Origin: Neomoorella carbonis
Lineage (GTDB): Bacteria > Bacillota > DSM-521 > Neomoorellales > Neomoorellaceae
NCBI RefSeq assembly: GCF_045278715.1
Contig: NZ_CP136420.1
Coordinates: 62,001-126,000, forward strand
Length of the DNA stretch: 64,000 nucleotides
Reading direction: 5' to 3'
Shown piece by piece: positions 15,998 through 25,211 of the stretch. A model generated the notes under the pieces. That model saw only the letters and a program-made list of their open reading frames with translations. It did no database searches and was not told the origin of the DNA. Both the position numbers and the translations under genes were made by a program. How positions within the stretch are numbered: position 1 is the first letter of the stretch; every line of letters starts with the position of its first letter.

Positions 15998-17020
15998 ATG
16001 CAACTGGAAGACATCAAGGGAATAGCCGTTTTAGGCACCGGCACCATGGGCCACGGCATTGCTTTATTATGCGCCCTGGCAGGTTATCAAGTGCGGCTTT
16101 TTGGCCGCAGTGATGCCAGCCTGGAGCGTGGCTTCAGCCAGATACGCTCCGGCCTGGAGTTGCTGGCAAGGAACGGTCTTGTAGATGACTTTCGCATTGA
16201 AGGGGTAATGGAAAACATTAAAGGGGTTACGACCCTTGCAGAGGCCGCTGCAGGGGCCGATTTTGTCATTGAAGCCGTGGTGGAAAACCTGGCCGTAAAG
16301 CAGGGGCTATTTCAAGAACTCGATGCCCTGGCCCCGCCCCACGCCATCCTGGCTTCAACCACATCCGGCCTGGACCCCACAGAGCTGGCGGCATTAACCA
16401 GGCGGCCGGAAAGGGTTATTGTTACCCACTTCTGGAATCCACCCCATTTGCTGCCACTGGTAGAGATAGTACGGGGTGAAAAAACGGCCGCGGCTACTGT
16501 GGACCTGGCTCGGGCCCTGGTAATCAGGCTGGGCAGGAAGCCCATTGAAGTCAAAAAGGCCGTGCCCGGCTTTGTGGGCAACCGCCTGCAGCTCGCCCTC
16601 CTGCGCGAGGCCCTGTACATCGTGGAACAGGGTTGGGCGACGCCGGAGGATGTAGATGCGGCCGTTAAATATAGCTTTGGCCGGCGCCTGGCAGTTACCG
16701 GTCCCCTGGAAAGCGCGGACCTGGGAGGCCTGGATGTGTTTTATAGCATCCAGTCTTACCTTAACCAGGACCTCTGCCATGAAAGAGGGCCGTCACAACT
16801 TCTCAAGGAAAAAGTAGAGCGGGGAGAACTGGGGATAAAGACCGGCCGCGGCTTTTACGACTGGCAGGATGAACGGGTAGCGGCCGTTAAGAAAGCCAGG
16901 GAAGAAGACCTGATTAAGCGGATGAAGGAAGATTTAGGGTTTATACCCGCGTTTCCAGCCAAAGCCGCAGCGGCTTATATGGCGGAGGCGGCCCGGACGG
17001 GGGAACGACCGGGGATATAA
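15998..17020 (+). CDS. 3-hydroxyacyl-CoA dehydrogenase family protein
   Basis: 340 aa. Rossmann NAD-binding motif VLGTGTMGHGIA (about residues 11-22), the STTSGL strand, the catalytic His region THFWNPPHLLPLVEIVRG (about 142-159) and a C-terminal helical domain with VPGFVGNRLQ. It is soluble and about the size of L-carnitine or beta-hydroxyacid dehydrogenases of the same superfamily, so the substrate need not be an acyl-CoA. No other beta-oxidation gene is nearby. ATG 15998 has a modest SD (AAGAAGGGAT). Its 3' end overlaps the end of the minus-strand gene that follows by 80 bases. Confidence 0.85.
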   Translation: MQLEDIKGIAVLGTGTMGHGIALLCALAGYQVRLFGRSDASLERGFSQIRSGLELLARNGLVDDFRIEGVMENIKGVTTLAEAAAGADFVIEAVVENLAVKQGLFQELDALAPPHAILASTTSGLDPTELAALTRRPERVIVTHFWNPPHLLPLVEIVRGEKTAAATVDLARALVIRLGRKPIEVKKAVPGFVGNRLQLALLREALYIVEQGWATPEDVDAAVKYSFGRRLAVTGPLESADLGGLDVFYSIQSYLNQDLCHERGPSQLLKEKVERGELGIKTGRGFYDWQDERVAAVKKAREEDLIKRMKEDLGFIPAFPAKAAAAYMAEAARTGERPGI

Positions 17021-17597
17021 TCCTGCTGCCCAAACATTGGATCGTAACATTTACCTCCAGGTAGCCGGAGGCCGGGTAGACGACGGCCTGCTGGCGGCGA
17101 AAGCCGGATTGCAGGGTAAGGGCGGCCGTCCTGCCGGCACTATCAGCATAAATTACTTCGACTTCATAAGAGTAGCAAGCCACGGCAATGGCCTGATCGC
17201 CAGGGGATAGGGGGAGCAATCGTCCCTGCGGCACAATGTTTTTTATCGTGCAGGTGAGGATCTTTACCGGCACGCCGGTCGCCGGACCGGTCGGGATATA
17301 AGGCCTGACAAGGAAGTTATCGTCTGCACGCCAGGTCGAAGCCAGCACCCTTTTAGCCACAATTAACTCAACACGGTAGGGAAAAGCTTGCCGGGCACCC
17401 TCCTGCCAGCCCGGCCAGCCAGGGACAAGTAGCTGGCCGGGCCTAACCGGCTGTAATTCGCGGGCGGGGATCAGCATCAGGGTATCCTGGAGAATATTGA
17501 AGGTCACAAGCTCCCCTACCGCCACCTGAATATCGATCCGGGGACCAATGCGGAACAGGTTGCCTTTATTGGCCACGCTGGGAGCCGTGAATGGCAT
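16941..17597 (-). CDS. Hypothetical beta-rich protein
   Basis: I do not recognise this family. From ATG 17597 (SD GGTGGTGG) it is 218 aa, without signal peptide or membrane segment, rich in Val/Ile/Pro and beta-type alternation. It has a proline-rich C-terminal tail (PVVPPSGPPPPYKP). The middle and end (VKILTCTIKNIVPQG, YLEVNVTIQC) recall, weakly, SPOCS/DUF3794-like spore-coat proteins, but the likeness is not enough to name it. It lies 37 bases after the broken glycosyltransferase and converges on the dehydrogenase gene with an 80-base overlap. A spore or surface role is only a guess. Confidence 0.6.
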   Translation of the reverse strand: MPFTAPSVANKGNLFRIGPRIDIQVAVGELVTFNILQDTLMLIPARELQPVRPGQLLVPGWPGWQEGARQAFPYRVELIVAKRVLASTWRADDNFLVRPYIPTGPATGVPVKILTCTIKNIVPQGRLLPLSPGDQAIAVACYSYEVEVIYADSAGRTAALTLQSGFRRQQAVVYPASGYLEVNVTIQCLGSRIISPVVPPSGPPPPYKPLRLWLETRV

Positions 17598-17634
17598 CTT
17601 CCACCACCCGCTTGCTTGGTAAGAGCGCAAAGGC

Positions 17635-18382
17635 TTAGCGAAATACCTCCCCCAGCACCCTGGCCCAGCGCTCAGCCCATATTTTCCGGTCAAAGGTCAC
17701 GGCCACTTCCCGGGCGCGCCGGCCCATCAGCTTTCTCTTGTCCTTATTTAGGGCAAGATCTTCAATGGCTGCCACCAGGTTTTCTACAGTCGGCTTAATT
17801 AAATAACCGTTATAGCCGTGGATGATGATGTCGCTTAAACCGCCCGCCAGCCCGGCAATTACCGGCTTACCGCAGGCCATGGCTTCCAGGGCAGCCAGGC
17901 TGGTGCCTTCAGTTGAGCGGGAGGGGATCAGGACAATATCGGCCTGCCGGTAAATTTCCGGCATCATCTCCAGGGGTTTCCAGTAGTAGAAACAGCGCTC
18001 CCGGCCGGCTGCCCACTGGGCCATGAGTTTTTCGGCATTATCATTATGGCCCCGGCCGCAGAAGTGAAACTCAAGCGGCTGATGGCAATGCTTTTTTCCC
18101 TGGCCAGCGGGTAAGCCAGGGTGAGGATAAAGTAGATGGCGTAATCGAAGGCCATGGAGTTTTCGTAAAAGGCGGTAGTCAGGTCGGGGAAGGTATAGTA
18201 TTCACTTTTTGTTACCGGGATGCTGCGAATCCGTACGCCATCGAATTCTCTGGTCCAGCCGCCGCCGATCTGCCAGACCTCGACGTAAAAGCCCATTTCT
18301 TTGAGCAGGCGGCAAAGGTCCACCTGGTAACGTTCGGCACCACCCGGCAACAGTGGCGCTGGCGGTCAGGGGCATGAAACAT
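17635..18382 (-). pseudogene. Broken GT4-type glycosyltransferase
   Basis: Remains of a family 4 glycosyltransferase in three frames. An intact SD (AAGGAG) and ATG (18382) begin a frame reading MFHAPDRQR; the family strand PGGAERYQVDLCRLL continues in a second frame from about 18350. Near 18070 the frame shifts again to FHFCGRGHNDNAEKL and the donor-binding C-terminal domain, with the EX7E-like segment STEGTSLAALEAMACGKPVI, up to the stop. About 245 codons remain against 350-400 normal; the middle of the N-terminal domain is deleted. Loss of function is nearly certain. Confidence 0.85.
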
Positions 18383-18572
18383 CACTCCTTTTATTATCTT
18401 TGATAGTACTAAATTATGTTGCACGGTAAGAAATGGTAACTACTTCTCGCCGTTTTTCGAGCTAGATTTTTTCAGGATCCTATTTTTATGCTTTACCCCT
18501 CCTAAAAGTGATCAACGACCGAACTTGTTTGTATGGCCAAAAATTTACTGATATTTCAGATAGAAAAACATT

Positions 18573-18615
18573 AAAAAAGAGCCCTGGGCGCTGCTTGACT
18601 TACAGTCCCAGGGCC
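18573..18615 (-). terminator. Intrinsic terminator of the PFOR gene
   Basis: GCCCTGGG and CCCAGGGC pair (18581-18588 with 18607-18614); on the minus strand the stem is followed by TCTTTTTT. Confidence 0.88.
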
Positions 18616-18636
18616 TGATGCACTTCAGGGATAGGT

Positions 18637-21600
18637 TTACCCTTCCGCCAGCTTCTTGTAGTATTCCAGCCGGGCTTTAGCATCGGCTTCGGCCTTGGCA
18701 AAGAGTTCTTCGGCCTTTTCCGGGAACTGATTCTGCAGGGAGGTGTAACGAATCTCGCCCATCAGGAAGTCCCGGAAGCTGGCTTTAGGAGCCTTGTAAT
18801 CGAGAATGAACGGGTTCTTGCCTTCTTTGATCAGGTCCGGGTTGTAGCGGTACAGGGGCCAGTATCCGGATTCGACTGCTTTTTTGGCTTCCAGCTGGCT
18901 GTGGCTCATGTCGATACCGTGGTTAATGCAGGGCGCATAGGCTATAATCAGGGAAGTACCATCGTATTTTTCCGCTTCCACCAGAGCCTTGATCAGCTGG
19001 GTATGGCTGGCTCCCATGGCTACGGAAGCCACGTAGACATAACCGTAGGACATGGCCATGAGGCCGAGGTCCTTCTTTTTGGTGTATTTACCGCCGGCAG
19101 CGAACCTGGCCACGGCACCGGTCTGGGTGGCCTTGGAGGACTGACCGCCGGTGTTGGAGTAGACCTCGGTATCCAGGACCAGGATGTTGACATTGGCGCC
19201 GCTGGCCAGCACATGGTCCAAGCCGCCGTAGCCGATGTCGTAGGCCCAGCCGTCGCCGCCGATGATCCAGATGGATTTTTTCGTCAGGTAATCCTTCAGC
19301 CCGTCAATGGCTAGCAGCAGTTCCTTAACCCCGCCGTCGGCCTGCTTGATCTCTTCCGGCAGGAGGGCTTTAATTTGATCGCCTAACTCCCGGGAACGGT
19401 CGGCGTCTTCCTTGCCGGCCAGCCAGGCCTCACAGGCCGCCTTGAAGGCGGCGCTGACCGGTGCGGCCAGGACCCTGGTAATGGCGTCGGTTAGCTCTTC
19501 CCGGCGTTTTTCCACGGCCAGGCTGATACCGTAACCGAACTCGGCGTTGTCCTCAAAAAGGGAGCTGGCCCAGGCCGGACCGTGGCCCTGGCGGTTGACG
19601 GTGTACGGGCAGGTGGGTGCGCTGCCGCCCCAGATGGAAGAACACCCGGTAGCATTGGCAATAATCATCCGGTCGCCAAAGAGCTGGGTGACGAGCTTGA
19701 CGTAAGGCGTTTCACCGCATCCGGCGCAGGCACCGGAGAATTCCAGCAAAGGCTGGCGGAACTGGCTACCTTTAACGGTGGCCGGGTTGAAATTAACCTT
19801 TACTTCCGGCAGCTGCTCGGCAAATTTATAGTTTTCGTTTTCCACGGCCACCACTTCATCCAGCGGCACCATGGTCAGGGCCTTGACCTTGGCCGGGCAG
19901 ACATCAGCGCAGTTGGCACAACCCGTGCAGTCCAGGGGTGACACCTGGATGCGGAACTTCAGGCCGGCAGCCTCTTTGCCAATGGCATCTCTGGTGACGA
20001 AGGATGCCGGAGCCTGGGCCAGGTCTTCGGGCCGCGCCAGGTAGGGACGGATGGCCGCATGGGGGCAGACCAGGGAGCACTGGTTGCACTGGATGCAGTT
20101 TTCAGGTAGCCACTGGGGAACATTGACGGCAATCCCCCGTTTTTCATATTTAGTGGTACCGGTGGGGAAGACCCCGTCGGGAGTAAACGTGCTGACAGGC
20201 AGCTGGTCGCCCTTCAGGGCCATTATGGGCCGCACGACCTTACGAATGAATTCAGGCTCGTCATTCGTGGTCGTGGCTGCGGCCTCGTCCAGGGCTTCGG
20301 CCCAGGCAGCCGGGTATTTAATCTCTTCCAGGCCTTCCAGGGCTCGGTCCACGGCGGCCAGGTTCATGTTAACGATTTGCTCGCCTTTTTTGCCGTAGGT
20401 CTTGACGATGGAGTCCTTAATATACTTGATGGCATCGTCTACCGGAATAACATTGGCAATCTTAAAGAAGGCGACCTGCATGATGGTGTTAATGCGCCCG
20501 CCAAGGCCGACTTCCTGGGCGACTTTTACCGCATCGATATTAAAGAAGCGCAGTTTCTTACTGGCAATGGTCCGCTTCATGGCCGCCGGCAGGCGGATTT
20601 CCATCTCCTCGGCGCTCCAGGGGGAATTCAGGAGGAAAATCCCGCCCGGTTTGATACCTTCCAGCAGGTCATAACGGGTGACATAGGAAGGATTATGGCA
20701 GGCGATGAGATCCGCCTGATCGATTAAATAGCATGATTTAATGGGCTGGGGCCCGAAGCGCAGGTGGGAGATGGTGACACCACCTGATTTTTTGGCGTCA
20801 TATTCAAAGTAACCCTGGGCATAAAGTTCGGTATGATCGCTAATAATTTTAATGGAGTTTTTGTTGGCGCCTACGGTACCGTCGGAACCCAGGCCAAAGA
20901 ACTTGCAGCGGAAAGTCCCTTTGGGTGCCGTATCGATATATTCTTTGATTTCCAGGGAAGTATTGGTGACATCATCGATAATACCCACGGTGAAATGGTT
21001 CCTGGGCGTGTCCGCCGCCAGGTTGTCAAAGACGGCCTTCACCATGGACGGGGAAAATTCCTTGGAGCCGAGACCATAGCGGCCGCCAACGACAAGGATA
21101 TTCCTGCCGTTTTCGGCCAGGACCGCCCGCACATCCTCGTAGAGGGGTTCGCCGGCGGCACCGGGTTCCTTGGTACGATCCAGGACGGCTATCCGTTGCA
21201 CTGAAGCCGGTAACACCTTAAGGAAGTGCTCGGCCGAGAAGGGCCGGTAGAGGCGGACCTTAATGAGGCCAACCTTTTCGCCCTTGTCCACCAGGTAATT
21301 GACAGTTTCTTCGATGACCTCGCAGGACGACCCCATGGAAACAATGACCCGTTCCGCATCCGGGGCGCCTACATAATCAAAGAGGTGATAATAGCGACCG
21401 GTGAGGGCGCCGACCTGCTCCATCACCTGGGCGACAATGCCCGGCGTGGCCAGGTAATAGGGGTTGGCCGCTTCCCTTTGCTGGAAGTAGATATCCGGAT
21501 TCTGGGCTGTACCCCGCTGGTGGGGGTGCTCCGGATTTAAGGCGCGGGCGCGGAAAGCGCGAATGGCCTCCCAATCCACCAGTTTGGCCATATCTTCATA

Positions 21601-22155
21601 TTCAATGACGTCGATCTTCTGGATCTCGTGGGAGGTCCGGAAACCATCAAAGAAATGGACAAAGGGCACCCTTGCCTTCAGGGTAGCCAGGTGGGCTACC
21701 AGGCCCAGATCCATGACTTCCTGCACCGAGGCGGAAGCCAGCATGGCAAAACCTGTCTGCCGGGCGGCCATGACATCGGCATGGTCGCCGAAAATGGACA
21801 GGGCATGGGTGGAGAGGGCCCGGGCAGCTACATGGAAAACAGTGGGCAAAAGTTCGCCGGCAATCTTGTACATATTGGGGATCATCAACAGTAACCCCTG
21901 GGAGGCAGTAAAGGTGGTCGTCAGGGCACCACCGACCAGGGAACCGTGGACAGCCCCGGCGGCACCAGCCTCCGACTGCATCTCGATAACCTTCAGCGTC
22001 TTACCGAAAATGTTCTTGCGGCCGTGGGCGGCCCATTCATCAGCAATTTCGGCCATGGGCGAGGATGGCGTAATGGGGTAAATGGTAGCCACCTCGGACA
22101 TGGCATAAGCCACATGGGCGGCTGCAGTGTTACCATCAAATGGTTGCTTGGGCAT
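18637..22155 (-). CDS. nifJ: Pyruvate:ferredoxin (flavodoxin) oxidoreductase
   Basis: Single-chain homodimeric PFOR (1172 aa) that interconverts pyruvate and acetyl-CoA + CO2 with ferredoxin; in acetogens it links glycolysis to the Wood-Ljungdahl pathway and can also fix CO2. Seen: the pyruvate-binding N-terminal domain (YPITPSSPMAE), two [4Fe-4S] ferredoxin motifs (CIQCNQCSLVCP and CTGCANCADVCP), the proximal-cluster Cys in CAGCGETPY, and the thiamine-diphosphate motif GDGWAYDIGYGG ... YSNTGGQ. It strongly resembles the crystallised M. thermoacetica enzyme from memory. ATG 22155 is preferred over ATG 22164, which lies too close to SD AAGGAG. Confidence 0.97.
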   Translation of the reverse strand: MPKQPFDGNTAAAHVAYAMSEVATIYPITPSSPMAEIADEWAAHGRKNIFGKTLKVIEMQSEAGAAGAVHGSLVGGALTTTFTASQGLLLMIPNMYKIAGELLPTVFHVAARALSTHALSIFGDHADVMAARQTGFAMLASASVQEVMDLGLVAHLATLKARVPFVHFFDGFRTSHEIQKIDVIEYEDMAKLVDWEAIRAFRARALNPEHPHQRGTAQNPDIYFQQREAANPYYLATPGIVAQVMEQVGALTGRYYHLFDYVGAPDAERVIVSMGSSCEVIEETVNYLVDKGEKVGLIKVRLYRPFSAEHFLKVLPASVQRIAVLDRTKEPGAAGEPLYEDVRAVLAENGRNILVVGGRYGLGSKEFSPSMVKAVFDNLAADTPRNHFTVGIIDDVTNTSLEIKEYIDTAPKGTFRCKFFGLGSDGTVGANKNSIKIISDHTELYAQGYFEYDAKKSGGVTISHLRFGPQPIKSCYLIDQADLIACHNPSYVTRYDLLEGIKPGGIFLLNSPWSAEEMEIRLPAAMKRTIASKKLRFFNIDAVKVAQEVGLGGRINTIMQVAFFKIANVIPVDDAIKYIKDSIVKTYGKKGEQIVNMNLAAVDRALEGLEEIKYPAAWAEALDEAAATTTNDEPEFIRKVVRPIMALKGDQLPVSTFTPDGVFPTGTTKYEKRGIAVNVPQWLPENCIQCNQCSLVCPHAAIRPYLARPEDLAQAPASFVTRDAIGKEAAGLKFRIQVSPLDCTGCANCADVCPAKVKALTMVPLDEVVAVENENYKFAEQLPEVKVNFNPATVKGSQFRQPLLEFSGACAGCGETPYVKLVTQLFGDRMIIANATGCSSIWGGSAPTCPYTVNRQGHGPAWASSLFEDNAEFGYGISLAVEKRREELTDAITRVLAAPVSAAFKAACEAWLAGKEDADRSRELGDQIKALLPEEIKQADGGVKELLLAIDGLKDYLTKKSIWIIGGDGWAYDIGYGGLDHVLASGANVNILVLDTEVYSNTGGQSSKATQTGAVARFAAGGKYTKKKDLGLMAMSYGYVYVASVAMGASHTQLIKALVEAEKYDGTSLIIAYAPCINHGIDMSHSQLEAKKAVESGYWPLYRYNPDLIKEGKNPFILDYKAPKASFRDFLMGEIRYTSLQNQFPEKAEELFAKAEADAKARLEYYKKLAEG

Positions 22156-22222
22156 AATGGGCATTCTCCTTCACCAAGAAATTTAAGCCATACCCCTGGT
22201 CCCTATATTGATTCCATATATT

Positions 22223-22251
22223 AATCTATCATTAGAAAAAAAAATGGTCAA
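22223..22251 (-). promoter_or_regulatory. Sigma-A promoter for PFOR
   Basis: Minus-strand TTGACC (22246-22251) and TAGATT (22223-22228), spacer 17. The upstream flank (22252-22320) is very A/T-rich with repeated ATACACATA-like units, which could act as an UP element. Confidence 0.65.
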
Positions 22252-22315
22252 TACCAAGTATGCAATACACATAATACACATAAAATATAATAATAAGAAT
22301 ACAAAATAATTACAC

Positions 22316-22367
22316 AAAAAAGACCTTGCAGGGAGATGTTCCCGGCTATACCATCGCCGGGAACATC
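22316..22367 (-). terminator. Hairpin, probable terminator of the lipoprotein gene
   Basis: A perfect 12-bp stem GATGTTCCCGGC / GCCGGGAACATC with a 9-base loop. The minus-strand T run starts 13 bases after the stem, further than usual, so the terminator call is moderate. Confidence 0.5.
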
Positions 22368-22414
22368 CTGTCCGGATGCAAGCAAAAAACAGGTTTTCCT
22401 GAACCGAAAGCCTC

Positions 22415-23692
22415 TTAGGGCCCCGTACCTATATCATCAATGCGCCAGCCGGTGGTCGGAGTTTCCCGCCGCAGGGTAATAAAACGAATTTGGCGGCCAC
22501 TATCGTAGCTGATGACACGCCGGACGTTGATGTCTACTTCCACCATGTATTTCTTAACATCTGCCTGCTCTGACGACGAATCATGGTAGGGCTGAATACG
22601 GATCACTTTGGCCCGGGTGATGTTGTTTATTTCGTCGGCATCATTGGTAGCGTAGGAATAATTATAGAGGCGGTTGTTGTCCATGTTGCGGAACAGGTAA
22701 CTTACCAGGCGCCGGCGGGTTTCCGTGGCATGGGCCGTCCGGGGATCTTTGTTGTCGATGGCTTCGTAGTAGGTCTCAATAACTTTTTCCGGCGTCATCT
22801 GGCTGATTAGCTTCTCCTGGGGGTTATCATGGTCGATATACTGGTCTACCCACTCGCCCCAGGTTTTGCCGGTGATTTCCTCCAGCCGCCGCCCTTTAAG
22901 GGAACAGGCAAAGGCATAATGCCGGCCGGCGTCCAGCCAGGCGCCGACTATTTTCTGGCCGTCTTTAACAATAACGGCCCGGTTGGCCTCCTGGCGGGGG
23001 GCCATGAAAGCCGGCAGGGGCTCTTCGATTTTATAAAGGTTGACGGTTACACTTTTACCCAGGTACGGGCTGAGATCAAGGCCCACATCCTTACTCAGTT
23101 CATTGTTATAGGCATAGTACAGGGAAACGGGATATTCCCCGGATTCATGGATAAACCTTTCGGGGAGGCGGCCGTTATAGCTTTTAATTTTATAGAAAAT
23201 AGTCCACCCGTACTGTTTTAGAAAAGCGGCATCGGCCGGGTCGATGTCGCTGGAGGCCTCGGGGTATTCGGCCAGGGGAGCCAGTTTTGCAGCAAATTCC
23301 GCCGGTACCTGGTGCCAGCCGTCTTCCAGTTCCAGGTAGCCGGGGTTGTTATCCAGATGCCAGTAAGGATACTGCTTGCTGGCGATAGTTTCGCCGTTTC
23401 TTATGTATTTGAAGGCAAGATAGTCCTTGCTGCCATACCAGGATTTAGGTGGCGGGTCAATTTTGGGCAGCGGACCGAGGAGACGTAAAAAGCGCTGGGT
23501 CAGCTGCTTGTCAACGAGGTTAATAACCTGGCGGGGTTCTCCGCCTGGCTGCTGGGTTACATAAAACTCCAGGCCGGTAATCTCATCCTTAAATTCATTA
23601 AAGGTAGCCGCTGTCTCTTTACGGGTCTGGCAACCGGCCAGGTTCAGGATGATTAAAACCGCCGCTAGAAATATAGATAAACCTCTCCGCAT
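22415..23692 (-). CDS. Lipoprotein with C-terminal DUF4829-like domain
   Basis: 425 aa. A lipoprotein signal ends in LNLAGC (Cys at residue 21), so the mature protein should be anchored to the outer face of the membrane. The middle has no family I recognise; the last 130 residues (TPEKVIETYYEAIDNKDPRTA... WRIDDIGTG) have the NTF2-like DUF4829 pattern seen in many Clostridial lipoproteins. SD GGAG precedes the ATG. It is divergent from the ModE-like/tup genes. Substrate and partner are unknown. Confidence 0.75.
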   Translation of the reverse strand: MRRGLSIFLAAVLIILNLAGCQTRKETAATFNEFKDEITGLEFYVTQQPGGEPRQVINLVDKQLTQRFLRLLGPLPKIDPPPKSWYGSKDYLAFKYIRNGETIASKQYPYWHLDNNPGYLELEDGWHQVPAEFAAKLAPLAEYPEASSDIDPADAAFLKQYGWTIFYKIKSYNGRLPERFIHESGEYPVSLYYAYNNELSKDVGLDLSPYLGKSVTVNLYKIEEPLPAFMAPRQEANRAVIVKDGQKIVGAWLDAGRHYAFACSLKGRRLEEITGKTWGEWVDQYIDHDNPQEKLISQMTPEKVIETYYEAIDNKDPRTAHATETRRRLVSYLFRNMDNNRLYNYSYATNDADEINNITRAKVIRIQPYHDSSSEQADVKKYMVEVDINVRRVISYDSGRQIRFITLRRETPTTGWRIDDIGTGP

Positions 23693-23896
23693 ATATATTC
23701 TCCTTTATTTAAAATACCTATCATAAATTATAGACGTATTTTCCCAAATTAAGGTTCCCCACCGGGAAATAAGAATTATACTTTACCTGGAGCTATTGTA
23801 CACCCAAAGCCGGGAGGTGCAAATAGTTTTTTACAAAAAAGCCTTGACCGGGCTTTCCCGGAAATTTACAATTAAACTAGTTCTGAGGTGGAGAGT

Positions 23897-24223
23897 ATGC
23901 GGGTGCGTTATAAATTCTGGCTGGAAGATGGCGAGCATGTTTTTGGCGAGGGCCTCTTTGAGCTCCTGCAGGAGATTGACCGGCGGGGTTCCATTAACCA
24001 GGCGGCCCGGAGCCTCAACATGTCCTACCGCCAGGCGTGGGGCCAGGTTAAAAAGGCGGAAGGCCGCCTGGGGGAAAGGCTTCTCTCTACCCGGGTGGGG
24101 GGTGAGACGGGAGGCGGGGCTGAACTAACGCCCGCCGGCAGGTGGTTTTTGCAGCGTTACAAGCAGTTTAGACGCGAGGCCGGGGAGGCCATCGAAGCGG
24201 CTTTTCAACGTCACTTTGGTTAA
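23897..24223 (+). CDS. ModE-like winged-helix regulator (DNA-binding domain only)
   Basis: 108-aa LysR/ModE-type winged helix: GEGLFELLQEIDRRGSINQAARSLNMSYRQAWG is the ModE N-terminal helix-turn-helix, and LTPAGRWFLQRY ends the wing. It lacks the molybdate-binding MOP/TOBE half of full ModE, so it either senses metal oxyanion through another protein or acts without ligand. It lies 56 bases before tupA in the same direction; regulation of tungstate uptake is the simple inference. ATG 23897 lies after SD GAGGTGGAG; GTG 23888 is an alternative. Confidence 0.82.
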   Translation: MRVRYKFWLEDGEHVFGEGLFELLQEIDRRGSINQAARSLNMSYRQAWGQVKKAEGRLGERLLSTRVGGETGGGAELTPAGRWFLQRYKQFRREAGEAIEAAFQRHFG

Positions 24224-24279
24224 GGTTCTTTTTTATGCCACCGCTATGCTGAAATAAACATAATGAGAGGGGATACATA

Positions 24280-25200
24280 ATGGCAAAAATTAAGCAATTT
24301 ACCGCCGCCTTAATCGCCCTGGGTTTCCTCCTGGTAGTAGGGACAGGCGGCTGCGGGCGGGCCGCCGGTCCGGGAAACAACCAGCCTGCACCTGTGGCTA
24401 ATAAAGATATTGCTAAAGCTCCGGTTAAAAAGGACCTGATTCTAGCGACAACTACCAGCACCGTGGATAGCGGCTTACTCGATGTCCTGATCCCCATGTT
24501 TGAGGGAAAAACCGGCTATACCGTCAAGACCACTGCCGTTGGGACGGGACAGGCCCTGGCCATGGGCGACCAGGGCAATGCCGATGTTCTCCTCGTCCAC
24601 GCCCCGGAGGCTGAAATGCAGCTGGTGCAAAAAGGGACAGTCATTAATCGCCGGCTGGTCATGCATAATGATTTCATTATTGTCGGCCCGCCCGGCGACC
24701 CGGCCGGGATTAAAGGGGTCAAAAAGGCGGCGGATGCTTTTAAGGAGATTGCCGCTAAACAAGCCATCTTTATCTCCCGGGGCGATGATTCCGGCACCCA
24801 TAAGATGGAGAAAACCATCTGGCAGGCAGCCAATATTAAACCGGCAGGTAAATGGTACCAGGAGGCCGGAGCCGGCATGGGGCAGACCTTAAACATCGCT
24901 TCTGAAAAAGGCGGCTACACCCTGACGGACCGGGCCACTTACCTCGCGTTGAAGAAGAATCTTAAACTGGACATCATGGTGGAGGGAGATAAGGCCTTGC
25001 TGAATATTTACCATGTCATGCAGGTGAACCCGGATAAATTCCCCGGGATGGCCATTAACAGCGAAGGCGCCAGCGCTTTTGTGGACTTCATGATAGCCCC
25101 GGAGACGCAGAAGGTCATCGGCGACTTTGGCAAAGATAAATTCGGCCAGTCCCTCTTCTTCCCCGATGCCGGTAAAGATGAAAACACCCTGGGCCGGTAG
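24280..25200 (+). CDS. tupA: Tungstate ABC transporter, substrate-binding lipoprotein
   Basis: 306 aa. Lipoprotein signal with Cys in GTGGC (about residue 25), then a periplasmic-binding-protein fold. The oxyanion-binding signature ATTTSTVDSGLLD (about 56-68), plus SRGDDSGTH and the EAGAGMGQTL segment, mark the TupA/WtpA-like group that prefers tungstate over molybdate. Tungsten is needed in Moorella for formate dehydrogenase and aldehyde oxidoreductase, so this feeds key Wood-Ljungdahl enzymes. SD GAGAGGGG precedes the ATG; the gene starts the tupABC operon. Confidence 0.93.
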   Translation: MAKIKQFTAALIALGFLLVVGTGGCGRAAGPGNNQPAPVANKDIAKAPVKKDLILATTTSTVDSGLLDVLIPMFEGKTGYTVKTTAVGTGQALAMGDQGNADVLLVHAPEAEMQLVQKGTVINRRLVMHNDFIIVGPPGDPAGIKGVKKAADAFKEIAAKQAIFISRGDDSGTHKMEKTIWQAANIKPAGKWYQEAGAGMGQTLNIASEKGGYTLTDRATYLALKKNLKLDIMVEGDKALLNIYHVMQVNPDKFPGMAINSEGASAFVDFMIAPETQKVIGDFGKDKFGQSLFFPDAGKDENTLGR

Positions 25201-25211
25201 GGGGATAAACC

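Noticed and set aside
18901..19314. Plus-strand open frames opposite PFOR
   Set aside because: Several such frames exist along PFOR; all mirror conserved codons on the other strand and lack SD sites.
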